From NCBI GenBank assembly GCA_902597385.1, contig CACJXQ010000004.1, positions 1 through 64,000 on the forward strand: 64,000 nucleotides of DNA, read 5' to 3'. Within the stretch, counting starts at the first letter, position 1; each line of letters begins with the position of its first letter. The stretch is from an uncultured Pseudomonadota bacterium. Lineage in GTDB: Bacteria > Pseudomonadota > Gammaproteobacteria > Ga0077536. This document shows positions 9,805 through 19,584 of this stretch, piece after piece. The translations under genes were made by a program, and so were the position numbers. Under the pieces are notes generated by a model. It made no database searches, had not been told where the DNA came from, and saw only the letters and a program-made list of their open reading frames with translations.

Positions 9805-10452
9805 ATGTATAGTCAAGAACAAAGAAAATTACAAAGTGACTTTGGCACTGAAAAACTAGCCGAAAAGTTAGTAAGTATGATAGTGAAGTCTACTCTGGAT
9901 GAACGCGAGCGAGCATTCCTAGAATCCAGAGAGATGTTTTTTCTTTCCACCGTGGATAAGGAAGGGCGACCCACGGTTTCTTTCAAGGGAGGCTCAGCTG
10001 GCTTTTTAAAAGCAATTGATGAAAAGACCATTGTTTTTCCTAGTTATGATGGAAACGGAATGTTCCTATCGATGGGGAATATTTCTGCGACTAATCAGGT
10101 GGGCTTGCTACTGATAGATTTTGAGACCCCACATAGAATGCGCATTCAAGGCAAAGCTATGGTAAATCAAAATGATCCTCTTCTGGAGGAGTTCCCTGGC
10201 GCTAACTTAATTGTGAGAGTCGAAATTGAAAAGACCTGGATTAATTGTCCTCGCTATATACCGACATATAAAAAGATCGCTTCTTCAAAATATATACCAG
10301 GGACGGATGGTAGTGCTCCAATAGCTGCTTGGAAGAAAATTGAAGAAGTCAAAGAGGTATTGCCACCAGCGGATAGAAAAATAGTTGAGTCTTCAGGTGA
10401 GACTTTGACTATGGAAGAATATGCCAAAAAAGTTTCAGACGGGGAGGCTTAA
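9805..10452 (+). CDS. Pyridoxamine 5'-phosphate oxidase-like FMN-binding split-barrel protein
   Basis: FFLSTVDKEGRPTVSFKGGSAGFLKAIDEKTIVFPSYDGNGMFLSMGNI, NQVGLLLIDFETPHRMRIQGKA. Confidence 0.88.
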   Translation: MYSQEQRKLQSDFGTEKLAEKLVSMIVKSTLDERERAFLESREMFFLSTVDKEGRPTVSFKGGSAGFLKAIDEKTIVFPSYDGNGMFLSMGNISATNQVGLLLIDFETPHRMRIQGKAMVNQNDPLLEEFPGANLIVRVEIEKTWINCPRYIPTYKKIASSKYIPGTDGSAPIAAWKKIEEVKEVLPPADRKIVESSGETLTMEEYAKKVSDGEA

Positions 10453-11606
10453 TTAGCGGCTTTGGGTAAACCTAATGCTGTGGTAATACTATCGTGGAAA
10501 TAAGATAGCGCCGGCTCGCTGGTCCCGAAAGATAAATAGTCTTGTGCCTCGCTGCTGAACCCGTTTTGGATGCCCTCACCGAGCGGAAAATCTTCGTTTT
10601 CGACAACATGCATAACCAGGTCAAGGTTTTTCTTCCAATGTTCTTCTTCTTGTTTAGAGTTGACGGGCTCAGGAGTGAAGAACGACATTTGTGCTACCGA
10701 CTCACCTGGCGTGTTCCAAGACGGATAGATTTCCCATAATTCAAGATGGTCTAACTGCCAGATTACAAAGCTATTCGGGAAAAGAAAATAAATTCCGACA
10801 ATATGGGGCAAAAGATCGAGTGAAGCTAGACTTGAGTTTTTTAATTCGCCGATGGTTTTGCGGGGTGAGACCAGTCGAAAATTGAGACCATATTTATCAA
10901 AAGTCTGGCTTCGATAGAAAATGGGGTTTATAGAGTTTTTGTGTAGGACGCTAAAATGATAAGACTCTAAAAAAGTGTCAATAGACAGTTTCCAATTAAT
11001 CTTAGGCCGTAGAACCCGAGTTTCATAATGATGAAAATTTTCAAAATTATAGGCGGATAGCTCATTTCCCAGAGCACCCAATTGTTTCTCTAAATCAATA
11101 AGGGGGGGCGTAGGATCTGGAATTATCCATAACAGACCGTCTCTCTCTGCAGAAGGTAAGGTTCTTAGAGAGGCGGCCTTCTTTTCGTTTTGTGAAAAAC
11201 ACTCTTCCTCGGGTCTGGAAATTAGCTTTCCGTTCATCCCATATGTCCATGCGTGATAGGGACATATAAAGCTGTTTCGCTTTCCATGACCTTCTGCGAC
11301 TCTTGCCCCTCTGTGCCGGCAAACGTTTAGGAAAGCTTGAAATTTCCCCTGCTCATTGCGAGTCAAAATAATAGGCTTTCCTGTTAGGTCGTGAGTAACG
11401 TAGGACTTAGACTCCTTGATGATAGGACTCGCCCCTACACATAAAGGTTTCGATCGGAAAAATAATGTTTTTTCTAGTTGGGCAATTTCAGGGCAGGTAT
11501 ATTCAAGAACTGGTTGTTTGTAAGGTGCAGAGGCAAGGTCAGTAGTCCCTTTATCAATGTGTTTCAGCAATTTTTCTGCTAGTGCTGATTGCTCGGTCAT
11601 TTCCAT
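10449..11606 (-). CDS. Rieske [2Fe-2S] aromatic ring-hydroxylating oxygenase, alpha subunit
   Basis: Rieske motif CRHRGARVAEGHGKRNSFICPYHAWTYG; catalytic domain with DTFLESYHFSVLH mononuclear-Fe motif. Confidence 0.93.
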   Translation of the reverse strand: MEMTEQSALAEKLLKHIDKGTTDLASAPYKQPVLEYTCPEIAQLEKTLFFRSKPLCVGASPIIKESKSYVTHDLTGKPIILTRNEQGKFQAFLNVCRHRGARVAEGHGKRNSFICPYHAWTYGMNGKLISRPEEECFSQNEKKAASLRTLPSAERDGLLWIIPDPTPPLIDLEKQLGALGNELSAYNFENFHHYETRVLRPKINWKLSIDTFLESYHFSVLHKNSINPIFYRSQTFDKYGLNFRLVSPRKTIGELKNSSLASLDLLPHIVGIYFLFPNSFVIWQLDHLELWEIYPSWNTPGESVAQMSFFTPEPVNSKQEEEHWKKNLDLVMHVVENEDFPLGEGIQNGFSSEAQDYLSFGTSEPALSYFHDSITTALGLPKAAN

Positions 11607-11768
11607 CTAAGTACCCCTATCTGCGACATGTTTTTTATTTTGCCGTAATACATTCTTTAAGATCAACCTCTCTTGAAATTAGGGCAAAATTATTTTTGCT
11701 AAATTTTGTCTAGATTCTATGTTAAGTTTAGCCTTCATATAATTTCAAAATGCAGTTGGAGGGAGATT

Positions 11769-12263
11769 ATGGCGGTTAATCCGATAAATATAGCTATTCC
11801 AGCGATTCCTGAGGCCCATCACAGAGGGGCAGAAGAACTTCCTTGGGCCAAGTTCGCCGATGGTATTAAGTTTCAGCTACTTCAGATTGATATAGAAGGA
11901 GGACTATGGGTAGTTCGGACGGTTTTTGATCATGGTGTGACGGTTCCGCAGCATAAGCATACTGGAGAAGTATATGCTGTTACTTTTAGTGGTGCATGGA
12001 AGTATTTAGAGTATCCGAATACGATCAATCGCGCTTTTTCTTATTTGTACGAGCCGGCTGGTTCCATCCATACCCTAACGACGGATGTGTCTGACTCCAG
12101 TGGTCCTACCGATATTTGGTTTGCGATACGAGGCGCTAACTTGAACCTGGATAAAGAAGGTGAGGTCGAAAGCATAGTCGATGCTTCGAGTATTTTGTCC
12201 CTTTATCAAAAAGAGTGTGAAAAGGCAGGTTGCCCGGTACCGAATGTTATAGGTGCAAGATAA
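11769..12263 (+). CDS. Cupin-domain protein, 2,4'-dihydroxyacetophenone dioxygenase-like
   Basis: PWAKFADGIKFQLLQIDIEGGLWVVRTVFDHGVTVPQHKHTGEVYAVTFSGAWKYLEYP...GSIHTL; ATG 11769 follows GGAGGGAGAT, preferred over ORF start 11706. Confidence 0.82.
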   Translation: MAVNPINIAIPAIPEAHHRGAEELPWAKFADGIKFQLLQIDIEGGLWVVRTVFDHGVTVPQHKHTGEVYAVTFSGAWKYLEYPNTINRAFSYLYEPAGSIHTLTTDVSDSSGPTDIWFAIRGANLNLDKEGEVESIVDASSILSLYQKECEKAGCPVPNVIGAR

Positions 12264-12269
12264 ACGGAG

Positions 12270-12935
12270 TTAGTACAGTTTGTTTTTGTAGTCATCCTCT
12301 ACCCAAGTGTCTACTTCTACGATGGTTTCTGGTTCTATTTGCTCTCCATTTGAAGTTTGTTCAAGAATCATTTTTCCAATAGAGGGCAACTGCTTTCGAT
12401 CGTGCTGACTTTCCGGTTCCCACAAGTTTGAACGTCTAATTGCCTTTGCGCAATGGAGCATGGCCCCTTCAACCTCAATCAGTATTCCCAGTTGGGGAAT
12501 CTTTTTGTTTACAGCACATTGCTCAAGTAGTCTCTGGTCTTTTATAACCTTGGCTTTTCCATTTACTCGGAGACAATCATCAAAACCCGGAACGAGAAAG
12601 AGTAGTCCTACGCTTGGGTTTTCAATTAAATTTGAAAGAGTGTCAACTCGTTTATTTCCGGGTCTTTCAGGTATAAAAAGGGTGTTCTCATCAATCACAT
12701 GAGCAAAGCCAGCAGCGTCCCCCCTAGGAGATACATCGTTTTTGCCGTCTTTTGAGGCGGTTCCTACCAAAACGAAGGGACTGCGTTGTATAAAAGCCAG
12801 ACAGTATTTATCTAGGTGGTCTATTGCTTTTGCAACCGCTAAATCAGCAGGCGTGCCGACGAAAGCACGTAATTGATCCTCATTTTGAAAAATATTGTCC
12901 GCGTGTATTTTCATAGCAAGAGGCCCCTTTTTCAA
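12270..12935 (-). CDS. Pyridoxamine 5'-phosphate oxidase family protein (FMN-binding)
   Basis: CLAFIQRSPFVLVGTASKDGKNDVSPRGDAAGFAHVIDENTLFIPERPGNKRVDTLSNLIENPSVGLLFLVPG; probable start at Met 12914. Confidence 0.9.
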   Translation of the reverse strand: MKKGPLAMKIHADNIFQNEDQLRAFVGTPADLAVAKAIDHLDKYCLAFIQRSPFVLVGTASKDGKNDVSPRGDAAGFAHVIDENTLFIPERPGNKRVDTLSNLIENPSVGLLFLVPGFDDCLRVNGKAKVIKDQRLLEQCAVNKKIPQLGILIEVEGAMLHCAKAIRRSNLWEPESQHDRKQLPSIGKMILEQTSNGEQIEPETIVEVDTWVEDDYKNKLY

Positions 12936-13118
12936 TTGCTCAATACTTTGATGTAGGGTAAGGATAGGATAATATTACTCTAATTGAAACCTACAGCATT
13001 TTTCCCGCGTAATAGCTAGTTGCAAGTGAAAATATGCATTCTAAAAAGAGTTTGGAAAAGTTGTGAAACCGCTTTTTTTTCGAACAATTCAAGAACCTTA
13101 TCCTGGAAGAGGTCTAAT

Positions 13119-14666
13119 ATGAGAATTTTTGTCCCTAGGGAGTCGTATAAAGGTGAAAACAGGGTAGCTACTACTCCTAGTGTCGTACGTGAGCTCAAGA
13201 AACTTGGTTATGAAATATCTATTGAGGAAGAGGCTGGTAAAAAGGCAAATTTCAGCGATATTTCATTTATTGATGCAGGTGCTTCAATAGTTCCTACCAG
13301 TGTTTCTTCTTGGGAGGAAGCTGATGTCATATTAAAAGTTCGGGGGCCCGGCTTTAACAGCGCTTTAAATAGAGAGGAGATAGAGCTTCTCAGTGAGGGC
13401 CAAACGCTCATTTCGTTTCTCTGGCCAGCTCAGAATGGGGATATGTTAAAAGTTGCCGAAGTTAGAAAGATTAATTTGATTGCTATGGATTGCGTACCGA
13501 GAATTTCCAGGGCTCAGAAAATGGATGCTTTGAGTTCAATGGCGAATATCGGGGGTTATCGAGCCATAGTAGAAGCGGCCGGGCAATTCGGTCGGTTTTT
13601 TACTGGTCAAATTACGGCAGCTGGGAAGATACCTCCTGCGAAAGTCTTGATAATAGGAGCTGGAGTGGCTGGTTTGGCAGCTATCGGAGCCGCGAAAAGC
13701 ATGGGCGCTATAGTACGGGCGTTCGATACTCGTCCAGAGGTGAAGGAACAAGTTGAAAGTATGGACGCGGAATTTTTGATGCTCGAATTCAAGGAGGAGG
13801 GTGGCGGTGCTGGCGGTTATGCGAAGGTGATGAGCGAAGAATTTATAAAAGCGGAAATGGAACTTTTTGCTGAGCAGGCAAAAGACGTAGATATTATTGT
13901 AACGACGGCCTTAATTCCGGGTAAACCAGCTCCCAAGCTGATAACAGAGGAAATGGTTCATTCGATGAGAGACGGTAGTGTGATTGTTGATTTAGCGGCC
14001 GAGCAAGGCGGTAATTGTGAATTGACCAAACCAGGCGAGATCTGCAAATCGAAGGGGGTGACAATTATCGGTTTTACGGATTTACCTAGCCGGTTAGCAA
14101 CCCAATCCAGTCAGCTTTTTGCAAATAACCTGAGGCATTTGATTTCAGATATGACACCGGAAAAAGAAGGTCAGCTTAAATTTGATTTGGAAGATGAAGT
14201 AGTGCGCGGATCTACCGTCGTCCACAAGGGAGAAATCATCTGGCCGGCTCCCCCACCAAAGCTATCTGTAGCTCCAAAGAAAAAAATTGAAGCCCCTGTA
14301 GTGGTGCCGAAAGAGCAGCCTCGTAATCCGTGGGCTCAGCTAATCATACTTTCTTTAGGGGCGCTCGCATTATGGGGTATAGGAAGAGTGGCGCCAGAGA
14401 ACTTTATGTCTCACCTTACTGTTTTCGTGTTGGCGTGCTTTGTTGGATATCAAGTGATTTGGAATGTTACCCCAGCATTACATACCCCTCTGATGAGCGT
14501 CACCAATGCGATATCAGGGATAATAATAATTGGAGCAATTTTGCAGATTTCCTCTAGCTCCACCATAACCATTATCTTAGCCTCAGTATCGGTTCTGATT
14601 GCTACAATAAATATCGCTGGCGGCTTTTTGGTCACCCGCCGTATGCTCGAAATGTTTAGAAAGTAA
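13119..14666 (+). CDS. pntA: NAD(P) transhydrogenase subunit alpha (fused soluble and membrane parts)
   Basis: [70 protein letters not shown]-terminal TM segments; ATG 13119 better than the ORF start at 13020. Confidence 0.96.
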   Translation: MRIFVPRESYKGENRVATTPSVVRELKKLGYEISIEEEAGKKANFSDISFIDAGASIVPTSVSSWEEADVILKVRGPGFNSALNREEIELLSEGQTLISFLWPAQNGDMLKVAEVRKINLIAMDCVPRISRAQKMDALSSMANIGGYRAIVEAAGQFGRFFTGQITAAGKIPPAKVLIIGAGVAGLAAIGAAKSMGAIVRAFDTRPEVKEQVESMDAEFLMLEFKEEGGGAGGYAKVMSEEFIKAEMELFAEQAKDVDIIVTTALIPGKPAPKLITEEMVHSMRDGSVIVDLAAEQGGNCELTKPGEICKSKGVTIIGFTDLPSRLATQSSQLFANNLRHLISDMTPEKEGQLKFDLEDEVVRGSTVVHKGEIIWPAPPPKLSVAPKKKIEAPVVVPKEQPRNPWAQLIILSLGALALWGIGRVAPENFMSHLTVFVLACFVGYQVIWNVTPALHTPLMSVTNAISGIIIIGAILQISSSSTITIILASVSVLIATINIAGGFLVTRRMLEMFRK

Positions 14667-14679
14667 AAAGGATAAACGT

Positions 14680-16062
14680 ATGCCCTCAGGTATTCTTACA
14701 GCGAGTTACATAATAGCAGCTATTTTTTTTATTTTGAGTTTGTCTGGCCTCAGTCATCCAGAAACCTCTCGTCGAGGAAATTTTTACGGAATTATAGGAA
14801 TGACAGTAGCAATAATAGCGACTGTAGCGAGCGGCGAAGTGACGGCTTATGGTTTATTAATTGTCGTTATGTTGATAGGCGGCGGTATAGGAACTTTCCT
14901 AGCTAGACGAGTTCAAATGACTGAAATGCCAGAGTTGGTGGCGATTTTGCACAGTTTCGTTGGCCTAGCAGCAGTTTTTATTGGCTTCGCGAGTTATCTA
15001 GAGGGGGTTGACTTCACTGGTGTGGAGAAAACGATACATGATGTTGAGATTTACCTCGGCGTTTTGATAGGTGGTGTCACCTTCACCGGGTCCGTAGTTG
15101 CCTTTGGAAAGCTTAAAGGTGTAATAGATGGGAAGCCGGTTCTGATCCCAGGAAGACATTGGTTCAACCTGGTTCTGGGTGTGTTTTGCGTAATTTTAGG
15201 TAGGTATTTTGTCGATGCTACCAATGTCGACGACGGAGCCATACTTCTGATAGTGATGACCTTTATAGCCTTCCTTTTCGGAGTTCACATGGTGATGGCT
15301 ATTGGAGGAGCAGATATGCCGGTGGTCGTGTCCATGTTAAATAGCTATTCCGGTTGGGCCGCCGCTGCAACAGGGTTTATGCTGTCTAACGATCTTCTGA
15401 TTGTGACGGGGGCCTTGGTCGGTTCGAGTGGAGCTATTCTAAGTTATATCATGTGTAAAGCTATGAATAGAAAATTTTTGGCAGTGATCGCAGGGGGCTT
15501 TGGGACAGGCTCTTCTGGTGGAGCGGCCATTTATGAGGGAGAAGCTATAGGTCAGTCGGCAACGGATACCGCTGAATCACTCAAAAACGCTGATAGCGTG
15601 ATTATTGTGCCAGGTTATGGAATGGCAGTAGCCCAAGCGCAAAGTGTGGTCAATGAGATTACAAAGCGACTGAGAGATACTAACAAAAATGTTCGATTTG
15701 CAATTCATCCCGTTGCGGGACGGATGCCGGGCCATATGAATGTGTTATTGGCCGAATCTAGGGTACCCTACGATATTGTTCTGGAAATGGATGAAATTAA
15801 CGAAGACTTTTCCAATACCGACGTTGTGTTAGTGATAGGAGCGAACGACATCGTAAACCCTTCGGCGCAAACAGAACCAAATAGTCCGATTGCAGGTATG
15901 CCGGTTTTGGAAGTATGGAAAGCTACTAATGTGGTGGTTTTAAAAAGAAGCATGGCCAGTGGATATGCGGGCGTGGATAACCCTCTTTTTTTTAACGACA
16001 ACACTAGGATGTTGTTTGGTGATGCAAAGGAAAGTTTGGACGAGGTATTAAGGGCTTTATAA
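14680..16062 (+). CDS. pntB: NAD(P) transhydrogenase subunit beta
   Basis: Multi-TM N-terminus, [76 protein letters not shown]. Confidence 0.97.
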   Translation: MPSGILTASYIIAAIFFILSLSGLSHPETSRRGNFYGIIGMTVAIIATVASGEVTAYGLLIVVMLIGGGIGTFLARRVQMTEMPELVAILHSFVGLAAVFIGFASYLEGVDFTGVEKTIHDVEIYLGVLIGGVTFTGSVVAFGKLKGVIDGKPVLIPGRHWFNLVLGVFCVILGRYFVDATNVDDGAILLIVMTFIAFLFGVHMVMAIGGADMPVVVSMLNSYSGWAAAATGFMLSNDLLIVTGALVGSSGAILSYIMCKAMNRKFLAVIAGGFGTGSSGGAAIYEGEAIGQSATDTAESLKNADSVIIVPGYGMAVAQAQSVVNEITKRLRDTNKNVRFAIHPVAGRMPGHMNVLLAESRVPYDIVLEMDEINEDFSNTDVVLVIGANDIVNPSAQTEPNSPIAGMPVLEVWKATNVVVLKRSMASGYAGVDNPLFFNDNTRMLFGDAKESLDEVLRAL

Positions 16063-16078
16063 ATGGAACTTGTATCGC

Positions 16079-16804
16079 CTAAGGCCAAGTGTTCTTGGCG
16101 AACTCCGGATAAATTTCAGAGATTTCCTCGGAGACCTCTGTTCTCAAAGTATTCAAGACCGCTTCTGATGGGTTTGTAGTGATAGCCGGATTAGGAGAGT
16201 AGCTAAAATTAAAGCCAGTATTGTCCAATACTTCTTCCAGAGAGTGTTTGGGATGAATGCTCCGTAAAAAAAACTGCTTTTCTTCCCTGTTAAAGTCGAA
16301 GACACATAAATTTGTGACTAGATGACTAGGCCCTCCAGTTCTATAGGTGTTTTCAGAGCTAGAACCTGGTGCACTTATGAAATCAACCGATTCAACTAAA
16401 ACTTCTCGATTGTGTTTTTCTCTAAATAGAATTACTTGAGGGATTAAAAAGTATAAGTAAGCCGAACCGAAGGCCCCAGACCATCTGGTGTGTTGTTTTG
16501 GATATGGGCCAATACCTGTCAGATTAACATTGGCGAAACCATCAATTTGGCCTCCACTTAAAAAAAAAGTATCTATTCGACCTTGTCCCGCAAGGTCAAA
16601 AATTTCAACTCCGTGACTTGTTTTAAATTTAGGATTATTACTTCCTAGGATGAAGACTTTTTTCTTTCTCTGTTTCGACAACTGTTGGGACAATAAAGCT
16701 GCAGAGCCAGGGATTGGAGACAAAACACCGACCGCTATAGTATTCGAAGGTTGTATTAATTTAGCAATGGCATGGATTAAAAATTCTTGGCTATTGAATC
16801 TCAT
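16079..16804 (-). CDS. CoA-transferase subunit beta family protein
   Basis: Follows alpha subunit; LSGGQIDGFANVNLTGIG and DFISAPGSSSENTYRTGGPSHLVTNLCVFDF pattern of glutaconate CoA-transferase/IpdB-like beta subunits. Confidence 0.82.
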   Translation of the reverse strand: MRFNSQEFLIHAIAKLIQPSNTIAVGVLSPIPGSAALLSQQLSKQRKKKVFILGSNNPKFKTSHGVEIFDLAGQGRIDTFFLSGGQIDGFANVNLTGIGPYPKQHTRWSGAFGSAYLYFLIPQVILFREKHNREVLVESVDFISAPGSSSENTYRTGGPSHLVTNLCVFDFNREEKQFFLRSIHPKHSLEEVLDNTGFNFSYSPNPAITTNPSEAVLNTLRTEVSEEISEIYPEFAKNTWP

Positions 16805-16819
16805 TATAGAGAAGCGCTC

Positions 16820-17638
16820 TCATTTTTGGTTCGCATTATTATTTTCTATTGAGTTTTGCGTGATCCACTCAGAAAAACCTTCTTCTGATTTGGCTAGTTT
16901 CGCATAGCGGGTGATTTGCTGGAAATCGCTATCGTAGTGATGGGGTAGGTTTAGAGGTTTGGCTCCTCCTCTGGCGACGGCGACCCCTCCAACGTAAAAA
17001 GCGGGGATAGTTCCCGGTGCTAATTTAGGATCTGATAGGAGGTTCAAGTTAGTCACTTTCTCTACTGTGACCAAAGTATTAGCCGAGGCGTGCGCTAAAA
17101 GTCTTAGTTCCTGGCGAATGCCCACATAAATATTGCCATCTCGATCTGCTAGAGGTGCGTGAAAAATAGCAAAGTCTGGTTTTATGGCGGGGAGGCAAAC
17201 TATTTTTTCTTTGGGTGAAAAAGGGTTGTCTATTTCTTTAATGTCATTTCGATGTGTTAGGATATCCGAGCCCAATAGACCTCGAAGGGGCATAAAGGGG
17301 TTTCCCTTTTCGCTAGCCTGTAATCCAGCGTATATGGCAGGACAAGTGGAATCCTTTATCGTAATCGAACCATTTTTTATAGCCTCAGTGAAGCGAGGGG
17401 CGGGTCCGGCCTCTCCAAGGGATACACCTGAAGTTTCAACTGAGGTTACACATCCACTTCCTATAAGTAAGTCTACGAGTAGGCCCCCAGTTGGAACAGT
17501 TACGATCTCAAGGTCGGTTATCCCAGATTTAATCATGTTTAATCCTAGGGTCATTGGAACCGATGAATCTTTGAAGATAGCTATTTTAGAACCGCTAGGG
17601 ATTTCTTTCGCTAGTTCGTAACTAGTTTCTTTAATCAT
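16820..17638 (-). CDS. CoA-transferase subunit alpha family protein
   Basis: SGSKIAIFKDSSVPMTLGLNMIKSG, FAIFHAPLADRDGNIYVG, LLAHASANTLVTVEKV. Confidence 0.85.
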   Translation of the reverse strand: MIKETSYELAKEIPSGSKIAIFKDSSVPMTLGLNMIKSGITDLEIVTVPTGGLLVDLLIGSGCVTSVETSGVSLGEAGPAPRFTEAIKNGSITIKDSTCPAIYAGLQASEKGNPFMPLRGLLGSDILTHRNDIKEIDNPFSPKEKIVCLPAIKPDFAIFHAPLADRDGNIYVGIRQELRLLAHASANTLVTVEKVTNLNLLSDPKLAPGTIPAFYVGGVAVARGGAKPLNLPHHYDSDFQQITRYAKLAKSEEGFSEWITQNSIENNNANQK

Positions 17639-17667
17639 GAATCGTTCTAATCAAAATTTTTAGGAAG

Positions 17668-19515
17668 TTATTTCGGACCGTATGCAAGAAACACATTTCC
17701 TGGCATCCCGAATAAACCGTAGCCGGATGAGAAATAGACCCATCCGCCAACGACAGTAGGGCCTGCCCCTTTAATTGAGCCTCCCTGCGCTTTCACTCCA
17801 TTTACGGTTTGGTACTCCCCTTTGGTATCAATATCCCAGACGATAGCCCCGGACTTTTTATTATAGGCTCGCATGTGGCCATCCATTGAGGCAGAAAGGA
17901 TCACGTCATCAAGTAGTGTTGCAGCAGCTGGTTGCCCTGCGTTGCAGCCAGGTATATCTAAACAATCTGGTGTTGGTGCTGGCGTGTTCCACAGTTCCTT
18001 GCCGTTGGAAAAATCAACTGCATAAATGCCACCAGCGTGACCGGGCATACTGGTGGTTTCCCAGACGTCCGATATAGGGACGTAAGCATATTTATCATCT
18101 GCGACAAAACCCCATTCGATTCCACCTAGTACACCGCCAGGTGAAAGTCGTTTTTGCCACAGAATTTTCCCGTTGTCATCTGGGTCTAAGGCATGAAGAA
18201 CGCCTGATTTTTGTCCAGCAAGTAGTACTCTCTTGCCATTTGGTAGGTCGCGTATGATTGCGCTAGAGCCAAAGTCTACATCAGGACCACATTCCTCGAC
18301 TGCTACTGGATCGGCATTTGGTGCAGTACATGCTGTTGTGAAAGCGTCATCTGCGGTTGTTTGCACAAACCATTTGTGTTCTCCCGTTTCTAAATCCATG
18401 GCTACAATAGCGTCACTTGTGTCAGCTGCCGGCGCTGAGTAGGAGTCTCCTGTGGTAGCATAGAGCACGCCTGCTTTAGGATCGATCGTTGGCTGAGACC
18501 AGACTGCCGCTCCTGAAGGGCCCCATAATTGCACTCCTGTAGTCATTTTTTTAGTTTTCTTGGGTTCTTCCTGAATAATATGGCTTTTCCAGTTTAGGTT
18601 TCCTGTTTCTGCTGCATAAGAGACAATACTTCCTCGAAAGGTACAGCACTCGTAAGTGGCGGAACCACCGGCTAGTTCCTCAAAGGATGCGAGACCAAAA
18701 TACAGATTACCTTCGTGTAGGACAGGAGATGAGGTAATTCGCGCATAAGCGTGATCGTCGGTAAGGGTTTCCCAAATCATTTCCCCGGTTTGAGCATCAA
18801 AAGCGTATAGCCAAGCCTCATTATCTCCTGCATAGACTGTCAGTCGGCCATTTTCTCTGGGCGCTACTATGATCGCCGCTCGAATATAGGCTTTGGTTTC
18901 CGCCTTCCAATATGCACATCCGCTTTTACGATTAAACGCGTATAGATCGCCATTTGGAGATCCAAAGAATATTACTTCTCCAACTACTGCAGGCTGAACG
19001 GTTACGGTGATTGCCCCCTCGAAACCAAACGCCCACTTAAGCTCCAAGTTGGCCAAATCAGTTTCAGTTAAATGAGAGTGTTTAAGAGGTTGATAACGGG
19101 TGGCATCTAAATCTAAGCCCCAGCCGATCCAGCTTGGTTTCTCTTCTAATGCTGTTGCTGGTAGTGCAAGCTCACTCTCACAGAATACGACTTTATCTTC
19201 TGGTGTTACCTTCTCTACAGTACCCCATTCTGTATCCGAGAGGTAAAGCGAGATCGCCCTATGTTCTAAATTGTTGAGTGCCGAAGCTTGAAGCAACATC
19301 AAGCCTTCTGTAAGTGCTGAATAAATTTTTTCCGGGGGTAATTTAGCTAGTTGCTCTCGACTCATGGCTCTCGGGATCGGTGTTTCTCCATGGCAGCTAG
19401 CGCATGCTTTTTCGAAGGCCTTTTTTCCGATGGATTCATCATCTTCTGCCCAAACGTCGGTGAGCGTCGTAAAACAAATTAATAGAATAATTATTGAAGT
19501 TAAATGCTTAGTCAC
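17668..19515 (-). CDS. PQQ-dependent dehydrogenase with N-terminal cytochrome c domain (polyvinyl-alcohol-dehydrogenase-like quinohemoprotein)
   Basis: Signal peptide; heme c motif CASCHG; PQQ beta-propeller repeats (GDLYAFNRKSGCAYWKAET, WLYAFDAQTGEMIWET, VSYAAETGNLNWKS, AVDFSNGKELWNT); vicinal Cys-Cys (TYECCTF). Confidence 0.92.
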   Translation of the reverse strand: MTKHLTSIIILLICFTTLTDVWAEDDESIGKKAFEKACASCHGETPIPRAMSREQLAKLPPEKIYSALTEGLMLLQASALNNLEHRAISLYLSDTEWGTVEKVTPEDKVVFCESELALPATALEEKPSWIGWGLDLDATRYQPLKHSHLTETDLANLELKWAFGFEGAITVTVQPAVVGEVIFFGSPNGDLYAFNRKSGCAYWKAETKAYIRAAIIVAPRENGRLTVYAGDNEAWLYAFDAQTGEMIWETLTDDHAYARITSSPVLHEGNLYFGLASFEELAGGSATYECCTFRGSIVSYAAETGNLNWKSHIIQEEPKKTKKMTTGVQLWGPSGAAVWSQPTIDPKAGVLYATTGDSYSAPAADTSDAIVAMDLETGEHKWFVQTTADDAFTTACTAPNADPVAVEECGPDVDFGSSAIIRDLPNGKRVLLAGQKSGVLHALDPDDNGKILWQKRLSPGGVLGGIEWGFVADDKYAYVPISDVWETTSMPGHAGGIYAVDFSNGKELWNTPAPTPDCLDIPGCNAGQPAAATLLDDVILSASMDGHMRAYNKKSGAIVWDIDTKGEYQTVNGVKAQGGSIKGAGPTVVGGWVYFSSGYGLFGMPGNVFLAYGPK

Positions 19516-19584
19516 TTTTAGCCCCCTCTAGCCGCTTTTGTAATCATTCCTCAAGGATTATTTTAATTCTTGGATATATAAATA

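Noticed and set aside
13020-13118. Extended N-terminus of PntA in the supplied ORF
   Set aside because: Canonical PntA starts at MRIFVPRES (13119); the upstream 33 aa look like untranslated leader
16084-16099. gccaag-tgtt-cttggc hairpin near the pntB / CoA-transferase convergent junction
   Set aside because: Only 6 bp, inside the CoA-transferase coding end and without a T-run; too weak to call a terminator
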